From Plakobranchus ocellatus (lineage: Eukaryota; Mollusca; Gastropoda; Plakobranchidae), in NCBI GenBank assembly GCA_019648995.1, contig BLXT01007816.1, positions 255,419 to 292,474 of the forward strand: a DNA stretch of 37,056 nt, given 5' to 3'. The position numbers and the translations under genes are program-made. Positions 1 through 12,679 of the stretch are shown here, in pieces. The stretch's first letter is position 1, and each line of letters begins with the position of its first letter. The notes beneath the pieces were generated by a model that did not search any database, was not told the DNA's origin, and worked only from the letters and a program-made list of their open reading frames with translations.

Positions 1-20
1 CCCCCCCCCCCCCCCCCCCC
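1..20. repeat. Poly-C run at window start
   Basis: Twenty consecutive C at the very first bases. This is probably a contig edge or homopolymer artefact; nothing functional is implied. Confidence 0.8.
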
Positions 21-1949
21 GCCTTTCCAATAAACATGAGCAAAAATCTCAGCTGAACAATTTTTCAACAAAAATCCAACAATAGGAAATTTTGAAGATA
101 TGCAATGAATTAAATTTATGATGATAATTTTTATTCACTGATTAATGTAAAGTATATTCTCTATATTATCCTAGATACATAATGTTCAATCACTCTACAA
201 ATAAGTCCACATTTAAGCATTAACTACACTTTATTGGGTTTTTTTTTATTGATAATAGTAATCACAGAATAATTCAATTTCTTCTTTTCAGAAATCAAAT
301 TTACCTTTTGGGAAAAAGTAGAAAACAGTTACAATCTTGACTGAATAGAATATTTTAAAATAAACTCTTGCTAATTTCTGATGTACTTGCAGGGTAAATT
401 TTACATTGATAAATAACTAATGATAATTAATGATACATGTATAATCATTTTAGATTCTTGTACAGAAGCTAAAAAATACAATAAGTGACCAGAGATATAG
501 AAATGTGTGAGAAGTTTCACAGATAATTGTTATCACAATTTGCATTCAATGACATGTAAAAATTAACTAAAAGCAATTTAATCCAAGAATACCAAAGTTC
601 TAAAATCATACCACTCTGTGTTCTCTCCAATGAAACAATGGGCTTCCAAACACCTTATAATAAATAAAAAGAACCTTTTCCTCAACAGAGTAGAAAAACA
701 ATATGTCTCTGCAAAACTTTAATGTCAATAATCACCCAAGATAGATATGATGCAAAATATTTGAATATGGTTGGAGATATTACCAAAAAAAAAAGTTGTT
801 GTTTTTGTTTTACACATTGTTAAGCCTTTTCTTTTCAATATCTTCAACTAAATTTAAATATATTGCTTTCATCCTTCTTTGGGCCCTTGTAGACTCACGG
901 TGAATGAGCCAATTAGTTTATTTTATGTTCTAAGTGTATATTCATGTGTATATGAGCATAATAAAAAGACTGTGTAAAGTATAACATTTTACAAAACCTT
1001 GTATAGAAAAATTCTTTGACTTTAAATCAACATTCGAAACATGCAGATCCCTTTGTTAGAAGGGAAATGTATCAAAGCAAATATTATCCATAGAATATTG
1101 AATTGCTCCCTCCAGAGTTAGACAGTGGTCTTTTAATGTGTAAATATCAATAGCACACTTTTATTTTCTAATTCAGGAGGAAAAAATAAAGTTTTTTTTA
1201 CACAGTACATATATAACAACATTATTGTGTTTGACAGTGAGACAAAAGCAGTAAGGCATCCAAATGAAAAATTACAGCTAATGAATCTCTCGAGCATAAC
1301 TTTACAATAAACTGAACGATGGAACTCAAATCTTCTGTGATTGATAAAAAGAACAGAGAAAAAAGAATATAGTATATCTACTACAAAGACAATTATTTAC
1401 TCTAAGAATATCACAAACTTCCATCCTTGAACAGGAAATAGGAAAAAAAGAGCACATGTTGACACTGCCTTTAATCACTTTCAAAAAAAAGAAAGATTTT
1501 ACCTTTGGATCAATCCAAACACATTATCGTAATTATGTACTTAAGCTTTCAAACTGCCTTTGTTTTCCCACTGAACAATACTCTATGAACCTTTGCTACC
1601 ACTTCTTTGCAAAGAATCAATTATGAAAATGTATCACTCTTGTGTAAAATATACTATCAAAAGTAAAACAATATATTGCATTGAATTCAAACATGAATTC
1701 GTGACTTTTCATTATGGCACTCAAAAGTATTTCCAATAAGATTTTACCGATCAAGCAGGAGAATAAAAAAGATTCTATTATATATATTATCTCAATGGAA
1801 GGTGCTTCAAGCCTCTGAAGTCCTTACACAAAAGAAGGCACTTCAGAGATTTGATGGACCTCCCTTCGATATATATTTATCTGGGTATCAAAAAGAATGA
1901 CATCAATATAACTAAAGTAAGCTGCAACTTATCACCATTTGAAATAAGA
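21..1949. other. 3' flank of copy A, no gene seen
   Basis: AT-rich sequence with short ORFs only. Broadly alignable with 22403-23725 and 25525-26027, i.e. duplicated flank. The 3' UTR presumably lies in its upper part, but I could not fix its end. Confidence 0.6.
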
Positions 1950-2086
1950 CTATGATTCAGATCTTAATTGCTGCTGGAAGTCTGATTTCATCTTTGCCAC
2001 AAGTCCAGGATTCTGGTATACATCTACAGCAGCCATCGCTAAGGCTTTGGCATGTAGAAGTGTCAAGTCATGAGACTGTTCAGTAT
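1950..2086 (-). CDS. Copy A coding exon 8 and stop
   Basis: 137 nt, [20 protein letters not shown], ending LRSES and TAG. Two residues differ from copy B. Acceptor AACAG. Followed by intergenic sequence without a clear poly(A) signal nearby. Confidence 0.84.
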
Positions 2087-2464
2087 CTGTTGTGGAGATG
2101 AAAATATTTGTAAGAAAAATAATTTAAAAACTACTTTCAACACATACAGACATATGAATAGCAACAACAGCTAGCAGTAGTGCCAATGTTGATAACATGA
2201 ATAAAATGTAGATGGTGATAACGATATGTGTATGGCTGCCTGGGGAAAAGTGCAGAATTGACGCAGTTGCTGGTACTGAGATAGGACCCGAAATAGAGGA
2301 AAAACTGCTATTGGTCAAAAATTGATTTGTGTGTGTCCTCACCATGTACAACATTTATTTTATGGTTTCTTAAGATATCTTTTATGAAAAAATGCTTGAA
2401 ATATTTTTTTTTTAATTTTCTTGTGAGGTCTTTCACCAACAAAAAGCTCTGAAATTGGCCTAAC

Positions 2465-3985
2465 TACGAGGGTTTAAAACTAGTCATTTGAAATCACTGT
2501 GCAGGCTTAAAAATCATATCTGTCATAAGGTATGATACATCAATGGAAAGGAAATTTTTCGACTACACTGTGTGAATAAGTGCACATGAATATTTCTAAA
2601 CTATGAGTACTGCGCATACGGTAAACATTTTCGTGTCTATGTTTTTACTAGTCAAAAATATGGACATCTCTGAACATCTGATTTAGGCACCTAAAAGTCT
2701 TTGTAAACTCAAATTTTCAACTTTTCAGAACAAAGTTGCATCTGATATACATCTTAAATGAAATCATTATATAATATATTTGTGAGAGTTGAATTGCGTT
2801 TAAGGGTTTCAAACCTGCATTACGCCAGTGTTTGCAGTATCTAAGAGGGGCATATTAATACACCTCTAGCGGTTTTGGGTTGAAGTTGTCAAAAACGCCC
2901 GCACTATTAAAAAAGCCAGTGTTTAAAGTGTAATTGCAAGCTTATATCTACAATACCCAACAATGAAACATACATTCTATCATCAATTTTGAAAAAAAGA
3001 ACTACAATATTGCCATTCAATAACTATTATTTATTTCAAATTAATGTGAGATAAAAATAGAACCACATCACCAACATTTGCAAAAAATCCCATCTCCTCA
3101 ATTCAGTGCGCATACATCTAATTGTTGTTGTCCCTGAATATTTCACAAAAAAAAAATGAATCAGACTCAGAGGACGAATTGGATTCATCAGGTTAGTATT
3201 AATTTTTGTTCTTTCATAAGCTGCTATATGATTAAATGAAAACATGCAGGCACCAGATAACAGCCATCGTCTTATACAGAGATACATTTTAAGAAATCTA
3301 GATCCTGATCTAGAATTTAGAAATAACAATCTAAATCTAGTTTTAGGTTGAGGTGCAGTAAAAGGTCTACATAGACTTCACAATGTGAACAAAATGTCTA
3401 GATCTAAATCTATACTGCTTGAGTTGAGTTGTAATGCTTTAGATTTGAATCAATGCCATTGTTAATCTCATAAATAAACAGTCTCCCCCCCCCCGTCCAT
3501 TTTAATTCAGAGAAAATGCGCATTATGTTCTCTATTGTTACAACCCATTTTTTGTTTTATTAACAAGAATTAGTGTACAATAAATGTAATGAATATTCGC
3601 AACACTATTATGTTTAGTTTTGTCCTCAGTTGAGGCAGCTCTTTCAGCCGGTTACCCATACAATTGACATTGTACTCCCACCTAAGCCACAACCTAGGGA
3701 AACGGGAGCAACAACCTCCTCCATTTTCTCTCTTTTTTTTTTTTTTTTTAATATATTCCATTGCGTTATAATAAAAAACTACTTGCAAATCTTTAAAGCT
3801 GTTTTTCTCATTTTTAATATCCGGTTGTTAGCCATTTTAAAAATTTCATTAAAAAAGAACTAATCAAGATATTTCCATAATTTAAAAAAAAAACCCATCA
3901 AACTGCATTATCATTAGTTTTAGAAAAAAAAAAATTTGGGAAAGTGAAATTTCCTTTAATTCCGCCCTTTTCCTAAGCCAGTACA
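2465..3985. other. Copy A intron 7 segment absent from copy B
   Basis: About 1.5 kb between ATTGGCCTA and the GGCAATGGCCACA segment that has no counterpart in unit B, where these flanks are joined around another element. It contains an AGATCTAG-rich palindromic patch (about 3296-3415), a C run near 3485 and homopolymer tracts. No coding sequence was recognised; it could be an old insertion in A or a deletion in B. Confidence 0.5.
3296..3415. repeat. AGATCTAG-rich palindromic patch
   Basis: Repeated self-complementary words such as TCTAGATC, GATCTAGA and CTAAATCTAG. Similar patches occur near 19757-19850 and 20390-20500. Confidence 0.5.
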
Positions 3986-4552
3986 CATATATGGCAATGG
4001 CCACAAAAGCAGCAATGACAAGGATTCTAAAAGCAACACCAACTTGTATGACAACAAAGATCAAAAATTTAGATGATGATAAGAACAACAATATAAATTT
4101 AAAACAGAGAAGGTAATATGAATACAATTATTATTACTGCCCCAAACAAAAACAAATCAGGGAAAAAGCAATTTCTAAACTTTTTAAAGTACAAATGAAA
4201 AAAGAATACAACTGTAAAAGAAGAGATGATAGTTTTTTAAAATCACTATTTCAAAAAAAATAAATCTAATATGGTTGGCCATATAAATATGAATGGACAA
4301 CATAAGGAAGCACTACAAACATAAAATCTAAGATCAAAAGGACGCAATGGGAACTAAATTATTCTTTAAAATGAGGAGGTAAACAATTGCCAATTAAATA
4401 TAATGCATGAAAATAATAACAAAATAAAATAACAGTATATTTACATGAAAACGTCTTGTCAAAATGGCTTCCTCAGTGTAAAATATTAAGCAGAATGACA
4501 ATTTCAACACCAAGGATAGAGGTCTAAAATAGTGAACAGTTAATGAAAGTTA

Positions 4553-5769
4553 CAGTGGAAACCTCACAATTCGAAGTACGTGGGAATGGACCAAAACTTC
4601 GGATTATAAGACTTCGAATTATTAAAATTCGGGGGTCTTAAACACCACTAATTATTGCCGGGTTACTTCCCTTTGATTAAAGAACGTCTCTCTCCTGCTT
4701 TAATACTCATGGACCTCAAACTCATTTCCCCTTTTTGTTTGTTTATTTTTTGGCCCTGAAAAGGGCCGTGGTTGTATTGACTATTTGGCTTAGTTGGCAC
4801 TTTGCTCTTAAAGTAGTCAGTGATGACAGTCTGCCTGGCTCTCCTCACAACATGGTCTTCAAATGAAAATTCAAATGAACTGAGCTGCGCATGTCGTCAG
4901 TGCCTTGCTCGATGACAAACTTTAAACTCTCAGTGATGCCATTTTAAATTGGAGAAAATATGAAGCTGTTCAAAGTTTAATTCAAAATCTATTCAAAAAC
5001 AAGGAGAGATTTGTAATGCATCAATACCACATGAGTAGCAATGCAACAAGTGATAGATCTAATCGGATACACACGTGTTGGGATGCTGTGACGCTGACCG
5101 GATACGTGTGTGTGTGTGTTTGATGTAATGGTGGGTCCAGACGGTAGATACAGTGCTAGTCTCTAGGTGCCCACGTTACTGGTTTATATCGAGTTAAAAA
5201 CAAAACAAAAAACAAAAAAAGGCACAGTGCCTCTCACTCCCGTCACGCTTAGCACACTTTGTCTCACAGTGCCTACACCATCTCTCCTTTCCAGCGCTTG
5301 CAGCTGACTGTGTGTGAAATTATTATTCATTTATTGCCTTTACAGAGGTAGGTCTAGATGAACTAGACCTAGCGTAACTGCAGCGAGAGGTTCCTCAGCC
5401 AGTGGCAGTGTGTGGCACTGGCAGATCGCGTGCCCGCTCTAGGCCTACATTCGGCACCCCACTTCCCCCCTTCTCAAGCTAGTTTGAGCCCTCCCCTATC
5501 TCACTTGTTAATAGCACTCCCTGGAGTAGGCTCGCTTTGTTGAAACGATGATTGGTATTGTTTTGGGGATGGTGAAAGGGAAACTTTTTTTTTTCTTTTG
5601 GTGGTTTGTGGTGGTGTGGGCTTTGAATTATGAGAATAGCCTTTCTTTGACTTCGAATGATGAGTTTGAACTTTACAAAGCCAAAGAAGAAAAAAAACCC
5701 TCAGATCGCAAATACTTCGGTTTATGAGAAATTCGAATAATCGGACTTCGGCTTTTGAGGTTTCTACTG
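4553..5769 (-). mobile_element. Tigger/pogo-like DNA transposon, internally deleted
   Basis: A 1217 bp insertion in intron 7 of copy A. Its ends are inverted repeats: the left reads CAGTGGAAACCTCACAATTC and the complement of the right reads CAGTAGAAACCTCAAAAGCC, each flanked by TA. Unit B has the empty site near 28590 (GTTAATTATCATAC). On the minus strand at about 4663-4880, DHVVRRARQTVITDYFKSK resembles the C-terminal tail of Tigger transposases; the rest of the transposase is missing. Class is inferred from termini, TA target site and tail, not from a database. Confidence 0.75.
5106..5120. repeat. Short (GT)n tract
   Basis: A run of GT dinucleotides inside the Tigger-like element. Confidence 0.6.
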
Positions 5770-6126
5770 TATATCATAAACTTATTTTATGAAATGGCAA
5801 ACTGACTACTTGAGGGTTGTAAAGAGCCTTAAATATAACTGGCTGGCTAGTTATATAGCATTAGTAAGAGCTAAAACATATAGGCTATTTACTTTTTTGG
5901 GACACATGATAGTATAGGATTCAAATTTATTCTTGTTTCTGTCTTTCATGAAAATTAGTCTTAACACTGTATTAATGGAATGGGATAAATTGGCTTTCAA
6001 AGATTAGGACTGAGTTTTTTCTTAGACCTCTTAAAAAGAAGATGATTATCACCACTTCATTTCATTATCTAATAGTTTACTGATTCTTCAAATGAGAAAG
6101 AGTTGGATATTCCAAAGATTACTCAC

Positions 6127-6370
6127 ATGCAATATCCCTGAACTCTGATGTGTGAGCACTGACTTGTGTGTGCAAGCTATACTTAGGGTGAATACTTGGT
6201 AACACACGTGACACATTGCCCATATCTGTGGAACCACCCTGCTTGGAGAGCAGCGTTGGGTCATTCTCAAATTCAATGCCCAGTGCTTCTCCGTTAGCCA
6301 CATACAGAGATGACAGCCTTTCATTGGACATCAGAGAATCGTAGGATTTTGAAGCAAAAGTATAATTAAC
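6127..6370 (-). CDS. Copy A coding exon 7
   Basis: 244 nt with [17 protein letters not shown] and SIHPKY (last His ligand). Three residues differ from copy B. Acceptor CCACAG, donor GTGAGT, phase 1. Confidence 0.88.
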
Positions 6371-6867
6371 CTGTGGACAAGAGTAAGATTTAGACATTAT
6401 AACTTTGTGAATAAAAATTCATATATATCTATTAAATAATTATTTGCAATACAACATGGCATTGGAATCTTATATTATTGTGCATAAATCAATTCTGTGC
6501 ACGCTTTGAAGTGGATATTTACTTCTTGGAGATTATTAAAAATATGCATTAATACATTAAGCTTTTTATATTCCTCAAAAAAGTTTTGATTTTAATGAAT
6601 CTTCATAAAATAAAAGATAATAAGGGATCAGTAGTTAATGAAAAAAAAAGCAACTGATTTTTCATATAATGAAAATGAAAATCATGTTAAATCTGCACAA
6701 TTTGAGATTTAAAAAGTGAATTTAAATTTTAATATCCAAGTCAAATTAAGTAGAACTGGTTGAAAAAAAAAAAGGTAATGTCTAAGAAGTTTCCAAAAAA
6801 CTAGAAGTGCTCAGGTGGTTGAAAAAATAGCAGCAATGATTTTTGTTAACATACAATGATATAGGTT

Positions 6868-7020
6868 TGGGATGCATGGTAGATACTGAAAAATCATCAA
6901 GTGCAAATACTACATGCCTATATGACTGTAAAAGCAATGATTTCTACTAACATAAGTGTGGGATGCATGGCAGATACTGAACAATCATCAAGTGCAAACA
7001 CTGCATGCCTATACAACTAA
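6868..7020. repeat. Tandem repeat of about 91 bp, copy A intron 6
   Basis: Two units, each starting GGGATGCATGG and containing AGATACTGAA, ATCATCAAGTGCAAA and GCCTATA. The same unit occurs about three times at 29620-29890 in copy B. Confidence 0.7.
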
Positions 7021-7536
7021 AATTTTCCTTCTCTGCCAAAACTTTTCCCCTGTTCAAAATGCTGAGTAATTTTATTATATATATGTGGTGACAGGCATGA
7101 CTTAGTTTATCCTCTTATGGGCCATTTAAATGTACAGTCAAAATTAACAGTTCAATTGATAGTCGTCATATCTGTGTCATTGTTGAACTGTCAGGCAAAT
7201 GAGACGAACTCTGTTTAGATGTGCAGTTTGATCCAATAACTATCAGTTTCTGGGCCTTAGTTGTCGTTTATGTGCGAAATTCAAACTGGCTGAAATATTT
7301 GATGGCATTTTCCTGTTCTCGGATGATTTTGCAAAATAGCAATCAGAAAATGTATTCACATACAGATGCATATACTGTATTTTGGAAGAGTAAAACTCTT
7401 GCCACTTGGCATTTCCTTTCATATGAACTTTACACCTTAGCTGTTTATGATGTTGGTAAAATTGCCACTACTCCATTGAATTTTTAAAAATTGCAATGAT
7501 GATCATAACGGTTTCTCTCTGTAGATCTCTACTTCC

Positions 7537-7695
7537 TTCACTTTTACTATCACTGTTACTGCTGCTACTACTACTACTATTACTGCTGCTGCTGCTGCTG
7601 CTGCTACTACTTCTACTGCTGCTGCTACTTCTACTACTGCTGCTGCTGCTTCTACTACTACTATTAGTATTATTGCTTTTACTACTACTACTCTA
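7537..7695. repeat. (CTA/CTG)n trinucleotide microsatellite
   Basis: A long run of CTA, CTG, CTT and TTA triplets. Read on the plus strand it gives an artefactual poly-leucine frame. Confidence 0.9.
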
Positions 7696-8413
7696 TTAAT
7701 AATTGAGCCAGGTCAAAAAAAGAAACGAGCAGGGTAAGATTTAAAAAAAGACACAAGCCAGAAACATAGAAATTTGAATGTAGGTACCTAAAAATATGCA
7801 AGTTCAAAATGGGAGCATTTTTTTTTAAAGTAGGGTTTTGTTAATCCTACCCATACATGTGGAGTAATTTTGTTACCCCAAAGCTTGTTTTTAATTTTTA
7901 AAAAGTACTTAAAATGGGAGTTTTTCTTTAAGCTTTTCAGTATTCATCAAAAATTCAATTTGACATATGATTACATAATAATGATTGACAGAAAATCAAT
8001 ATTGAACTCACCTATTACTCCCAACGTACAGATAAGTATATAGCGATATTTTTACTATATATCATGATATGGGGACACGCAATTACCATACACACACAGA
8101 TAAGATTAAGACTATATTGATATAAAAATGTGGGGGCATTCAGTTACCACCGATAATTTGATACGACAACAAAACATTTAGTACAGATAAGGTTAAAAAA
8201 GGGGAAAAAGAAATTTTAACAACCAGAGGCGACTGAAACCAGAACAATTTTCATGTTTTTGAGTAGTGTGTGTGTGTGGTTTTTCTTTTTTTTACCCTGT
8301 GTGTTAATATTTTAGGTGAGCTCAAATATCAACAGATAAAGGAAAGCCTTAACTGGCATTTCATTTTCTTTCATGCAGCGCATATGATAATTAGATCTCT
8401 ACTATAAAAATAA

Positions 8414-8474
8414 CTGATGCTGCTGCTACTGCTACTATTACTACCACTACTACTTCCACTACTATTACTTTACT
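8414..8474. repeat. (CTG/CTA)n microsatellite
   Basis: Second, shorter trinucleotide tract of the same composition, about 0.7 kb from the first. Confidence 0.8.
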
Positions 8475-9441
8475 ATTGTCTATAGTATTAACAGTACTGA
8501 TTTATTGGTACTATTTTTGTCTTTCTCATAATTCATCAATATCAACGTAACTGCTATGAATACTCTGATCACTATCACTGTATTGTTATTGATATACTGT
8601 ACCATTGTGGTACTTTTTTCCAATTTCACTCTAGTCACATTGTTAGATCTTCATACATATGTGAAATCAAATTCTCTTGATTGAACAAGCCTAGCTAGAC
8701 AAGGCTGTCATTTGTATTGACTTTGAGTATAGTTATTGAACTAGCGGATAGACACCTTTTTCATGAAACTGAAAAAAAAAGCAACAAAAAAACTTGGTAA
8801 TTCAGCTTCAAATTTTTTTCCTTGCGTAGATTTGTCTAATTTTGGGCTACTGATTACAAAAATGCTATTAGTTTTTTGATTTGACCGATATTTAAGAAAT
8901 TTTTGGAATAAACTTTAAACTCTTTGGAGTGAAACTTCAAAAGTGCCACTCTCTGCAGCTGTTTCTGTTCGCCATCAGTTTGCCTGCAGGCCAGAATATC
9001 TGTCACAACCAGATATTTAGCTGCTGAACTGAGTACTGATGGATATCAATACAAACGCTCGTTTCCACACTCAGGTCTAGGAAGAAAAACTGACAACTGT
9101 CTGATGTCCTACAGTTCATAGATCAAATAACTGTATATTTAAATGGCCCAGCAATATGTGTGCTCAAGTATTTGTTATTTGAATTACTTAGTTACTCCCA
9201 AAAAAGAGGACATCGGGTAGCATATAGCAAGCATATATGGATAGGGTCAAATGTCTGCAATCGGGGTTTTTTTATGTGTGTTGTAATTTGTTTTTGTGAC
9301 ACTAAAAAAAGAGAAACTTTAACTCAAAATAATCATGATTGGATTCAACATGTCTCTTTCACAACATATGCCATACAAATTCAATTTTATTCAAAACTCC
9401 TTTGTAAGTTTCAATAAGATTAATGTTTTCTTAACAACTAC

Positions 9442-9596
9442 CTTACAACCTGATGCTATTGCAGACCCTTCGAAACAGCCAATCATTTTTTTTGTAAGTT
9501 CCTTCAGTTCCTGGGTGCTTGGAGCTCTAATAAAGTAGAGAAGTTCTGCCTTTTCTGGAATAATATTGGGCTTTTCTCCAGCTTTTGTAAAAATAC
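9442..9596 (-). CDS. Copy A coding exon 6
   Basis: 155 nt, [18 protein letters not shown] to SGCK. Two residues differ from copy B (Phe for Tyr, Ile for Thr). Acceptor TTACAG, donor GTAGTT, phase 0. Confidence 0.87.
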
Positions 9597-10084
9597 CTGT
9601 AAGTTTTATGTAATTTGAGATGAATAATCAAAATGAACAAAAATATTTTCTTGCACTACATGTAGATCAAACATGCAGAATTAAAGTAAGTGCCAGACAT
9701 GAAATAGAAAGGCAACAGTTAAAAGATTTTGGGGGGGGAGTTTATAAATAAAGGCTTATAAAATTAAACAAGGATAAAGAAAGTCATTGTCATCACTCTG
9801 ACCTACTGGTTATTTCATTGGTATAACTAATTCCTTTTAAATGCCATCAGATTTCCAAAAGCAATTGTGCATACTTAAGAAAAGTAAATTAAAGAGCATA
9901 ACAGTGTTTTAGAGAATATAAAATTTATATCTTATGGACGGCCAAGTCTATGCAAGTATCAAAAGTAAGCACTGCAAACACATAATCAATTTAGTTTACA
10001 CTATTTTAACTAAAAAAATCTAACAGATTGAGCTTTTTAAAAAATTCTATCTATATCTATTGTGTAATAAGAGGAGGACAGAAG

Positions 10085-10300
10085 CACAATTGTTGGGGTG
10101 GTGAGCTGCTTTGCAAAAGGGTGTTCAATGCAATCATCAGTTAGAGCCAATATTATTTCCCTTGAGTTCAACTAGCACCAACTGGGTATTAAGGTCTCTT
10201 GAGATTTAACAAAAGTAAAAGCAGAGGGGAAAGAAAAAGTAAACTGCTTGTTCAACTACCCACTGTTTTGAGCATGGGACTCACTGCACTTTTTGTCTTA
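10085..10300 (+). repeat. Degenerate tRNA-derived SINE-like sequence, copy A intron 5
   Basis: Decayed relative of the SINE at 34470-34738. It shows AACTGGGTATTAAGGTCTCTTGA, GGGGAAAGAAAA..AAACTGC and GAGCATGGGACTCACT, resembling AATGGGTAGCTAGGTCTC, AGGAAAGCAATGACAAACT and AAGCGTGGGACCCACT. Present at the same intron position in unit B (30845-31050), so it predates the duplication. Confidence 0.5.
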
Positions 10301-10661
10301 ACCATATGATAAATAGTGATATCTTTGTTTCATTATCCCTAGATTACTTTCATTTGCATTTTGAAAATAATGAGTTTTTATCATTATTAAATCCACTCTC
10401 ATCTGGTCTACTAAACTTTGATAATGCCGACTTCTTAATCCATTTTCATTAATTGCAGCATTAAAACTGCAATATCAACCAAATATGATGAAGCCTTCCT
10501 TCAAGTTTGACTTGTTCACACATCTTCTGGTATCTCAGAATCAAACGAATTTGAATGAGAGGGAAAACTAACCTATGAACAACAATAACAAAAACAAAAA
10601 AAACCCTTAAAAATACAAGATGCATGAGAATTTCATGTGTAAGATACTAAGAAGCACTTAC

Positions 10662-10803
10662 CATGAACTCTCCAAGTTGGCTTGAATTGTTGACGCATAC
10701 AAGATATATTTTGATAGCACAACACAGCTGCATCAAGTGCATTTACTCCATCCCATGGAGAAGTAGATGCATGAGCTGCCTTACCCTCAAATGTTATAGT
10801 CAC
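10662..10803 (-). CDS. Copy A coding exon 5 (first base missing)
   Basis: 142 nt against 143 in copy B. After the acceptor CAG copy B reads T-GTA-ACT, while copy A reads GTG-ACT. That is loss of the first exonic T plus a synonymous A to G change. Apart from that the exon is open and well conserved ([18 protein letters not shown]). Donor GTAAGT, phase 1. Confidence 0.85.
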
Positions 10804-11266
10804 CTGAAAAAAAAAAGAATGTGACATTTTATGTTTTTAATACAACAATTTTTTTGCAATTCATGTGAAATAAAAACTTTTGTTTTTTGTAATTTAGATG
10901 GTGATGGAAGTATTATCTGATATTAACAAACACATGAAAGCTATTCAGAAAAAAAAAGTTGTAGAACAGGATGTCATAACATTTTCTTTAGATTCTATAA
11001 GTAATGGCAAATATAATCATGCATTTTGTGCAGTTAGTTGTGCATAAATGAACTCTCAATATTTTTGGAATGATGTACAAATTATTTTATTACAATGATA
11101 TAAATTTAAATTTTAAGAAAAAAATTACAGTTGGAAATGATTAGATCAATCATTCGTTTCTGCAAAATCACATATTCATCAAGTTTCTCTGTCCTCTCAA
11201 GCCAATGCCCTCTTTTGCATCTTTATAACTTCTACTTAGCTTTTTACACTGTTTATACAAATTCAT

Positions 11267-11515
11267 ATTAAAATCATAAGACAGAGGCAACTACAATTTT
11301 TAGGCCATATTTGCCAAGACAAGGCTTTAGAATACTTAGCAATCACTGGGAAGATTGAAGGTAAATGCAGTAGAGGTAGACAGAGAATAACTTTTATTGA
11401 AAGTCTTAGGTTATGGGCAATGGGCAAAGGTAGCAACAATTTTATTAAGTTAACTGAGAATAGGTTCGAGTAGAGGAACATGATCGCCAATGCCTGTTCC
11501 AGACAAGGTACCTAA
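11267..11515 (+). mobile_element. LINE reverse-transcriptase 3' fragment, copy A intron 4
   Basis: Reads in one frame RQRQLQFLGHIC, LAITGKIEGKCSRGRQR and RNMIANACSRQGT, with one internal stop, the C-terminal tail typical of endonuclease-reverse transcriptases of non-LTR elements. 5'-truncated and on the strand opposite to the host gene. A shorter remnant lies at the matching place in unit B (32108-32180). Confidence 0.75.
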
Positions 11516-12092
11516 AGAAGAAGATACAAATTCATCAGATTATTTTCCCTGCAATTATACTTGTGAAATCTGTCATTGATCAGACAGTGTCAATAATCGG
11601 CGGCCAAACACAATCTTTCTGTTTACACTATTCCGCCCTCTCCCATTTTAAGGGCATTTTGCAGTTTATCAGTCATAATTTGATAAACGCAGGATCATTG
11701 GTTATCTTTTAAACAAATAAGACTGTAATTTCCTCATCTTTCATAGAAAATGTATCCTTTTCCACCTCCCTCCATCTGCACAAGTTGGCGTTTTGTAGGA
11801 TTCCAGAACAATTTTTTAAAATCCTGATAATACAGGCATGTCTAACATCCAGTGAGTCCCAATTTCTTTAATTTTTTCGATTTTAGAGTTTAGATTTAGT
11901 CACATCTGTTGGTATATTGCCTGTACCTTATCAATCCTTATATCTTCCAGGGCTTCATTTTGTTCAACTGCTATGTTGCCTAATCCAGTTACCTTTCCCA
12001 TTTGATTTTTTGATAATTATACAAACTTCATCTTCATAATTGGTTGTTCCATAGAGTGCCTTTTCATTAAATCAACTTTTTTCTCTCAGCAT

Positions 12093-12222
12093 CACGAGTT
12101 CAACAAGTATGCATGCAAAGTGTATCTTGGCTACAAAAGGAAAGGAAGGGAACAAATTCAATGTAGCTTTTTAACTACATGCTGGTACAAGGGGAACATT
12201 ATGATTTTTTAAAATTAAAAAA
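12093..12222. repeat. Local direct repeat 1, flanking exon 4 of copy A
   Basis: CGAGTTCAACAAGTATGCATG.. through GGTACAAGGGGAAC. It recurs at 12862-12992 in direct orientation, so exon 4 lies between two copies of the same 130 bp. Confidence 0.8.
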
Positions 12223-12429
12223 AGTGGTTTGATGTTACTGTCTAGTGGTTTGTTGATATTGGATAATATACTTGAGTCATGGTAATGTCTTTTATATGAA
12301 GCACCCTGTCTATTTAGATCGTTAGCCCTTGAGATTTGGCCCTCTCTTTGTCCAGAATGATTCTTTTCATAACTGTCATATAGTTGTCTGATCTAAGTCA
12401 GTAAAACAATGAGACAATAATATAACTAT

Positions 12430-12534
12430 CAGAAAATCCATAATTAATTAAAAAAAAAAGAAATTCAGAAATCATAAAAGTCAGAAAGGCAAAAAGTCGG
12501 AAATCCAATTTAAATCCAAAAACTGGCATCCCTG
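12430..12534. mobile_element. Degraded MITE remnant ending CTGGCATCCCTG
   Basis: Right end with AAAAAGTCGGAAATCC and terminal CTGGCATCCCTG at 12523-12534, matching the elements at 23826 and 24059. The left terminal repeat is not recognisable. Confidence 0.55.
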
Positions 12535-12679
12535 TTATATTAGTCTTTTCATCTCTGTGTTGGTGTTTTCAAGCTTCCCCTCTGAAGCATAGTTCTTACA
12601 AAAAGCATGAAAAAACTTTTAAAATTAAAAAAAAAACCCAACTTTATTTTGCTTTTAAGCTCAGAAAATGTTTCCTTAC

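Larger units (their letters stand above)
7030..9235. other. Copy A intron 6 segment absent from copy B
   Basis: About 2.2 kb with no counterpart in the shorter copy B intron 6 (1026 bp against 3071 bp). Holds two CTA/CTG microsatellites. No coding or transposon signature was recognised in the rest. Confidence 0.5.

Noticed and set aside
1141..1170. Complement of AATAAA (TTTATT) about 0.8 kb beyond the copy A stop
   Set aside because: AT-rich background makes such hexamers common and the distance is large; not enough to call a poly(A) site.
2124..2354. Small frame next to exon 8 with a counterpart at 26202-26420 ending VVAIHM.VC.ESSF
   Set aside because: Both lie in intron 7 and are similar because the introns are duplicated. 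The middle part diverges with frame shifts, not the pattern of a protein under selection.
7496..7699. 67-codon frame that is almost all leucine
   Set aside because: It is the translation of a CTA/CTG microsatellite inside an intron, absent from the paralogue.
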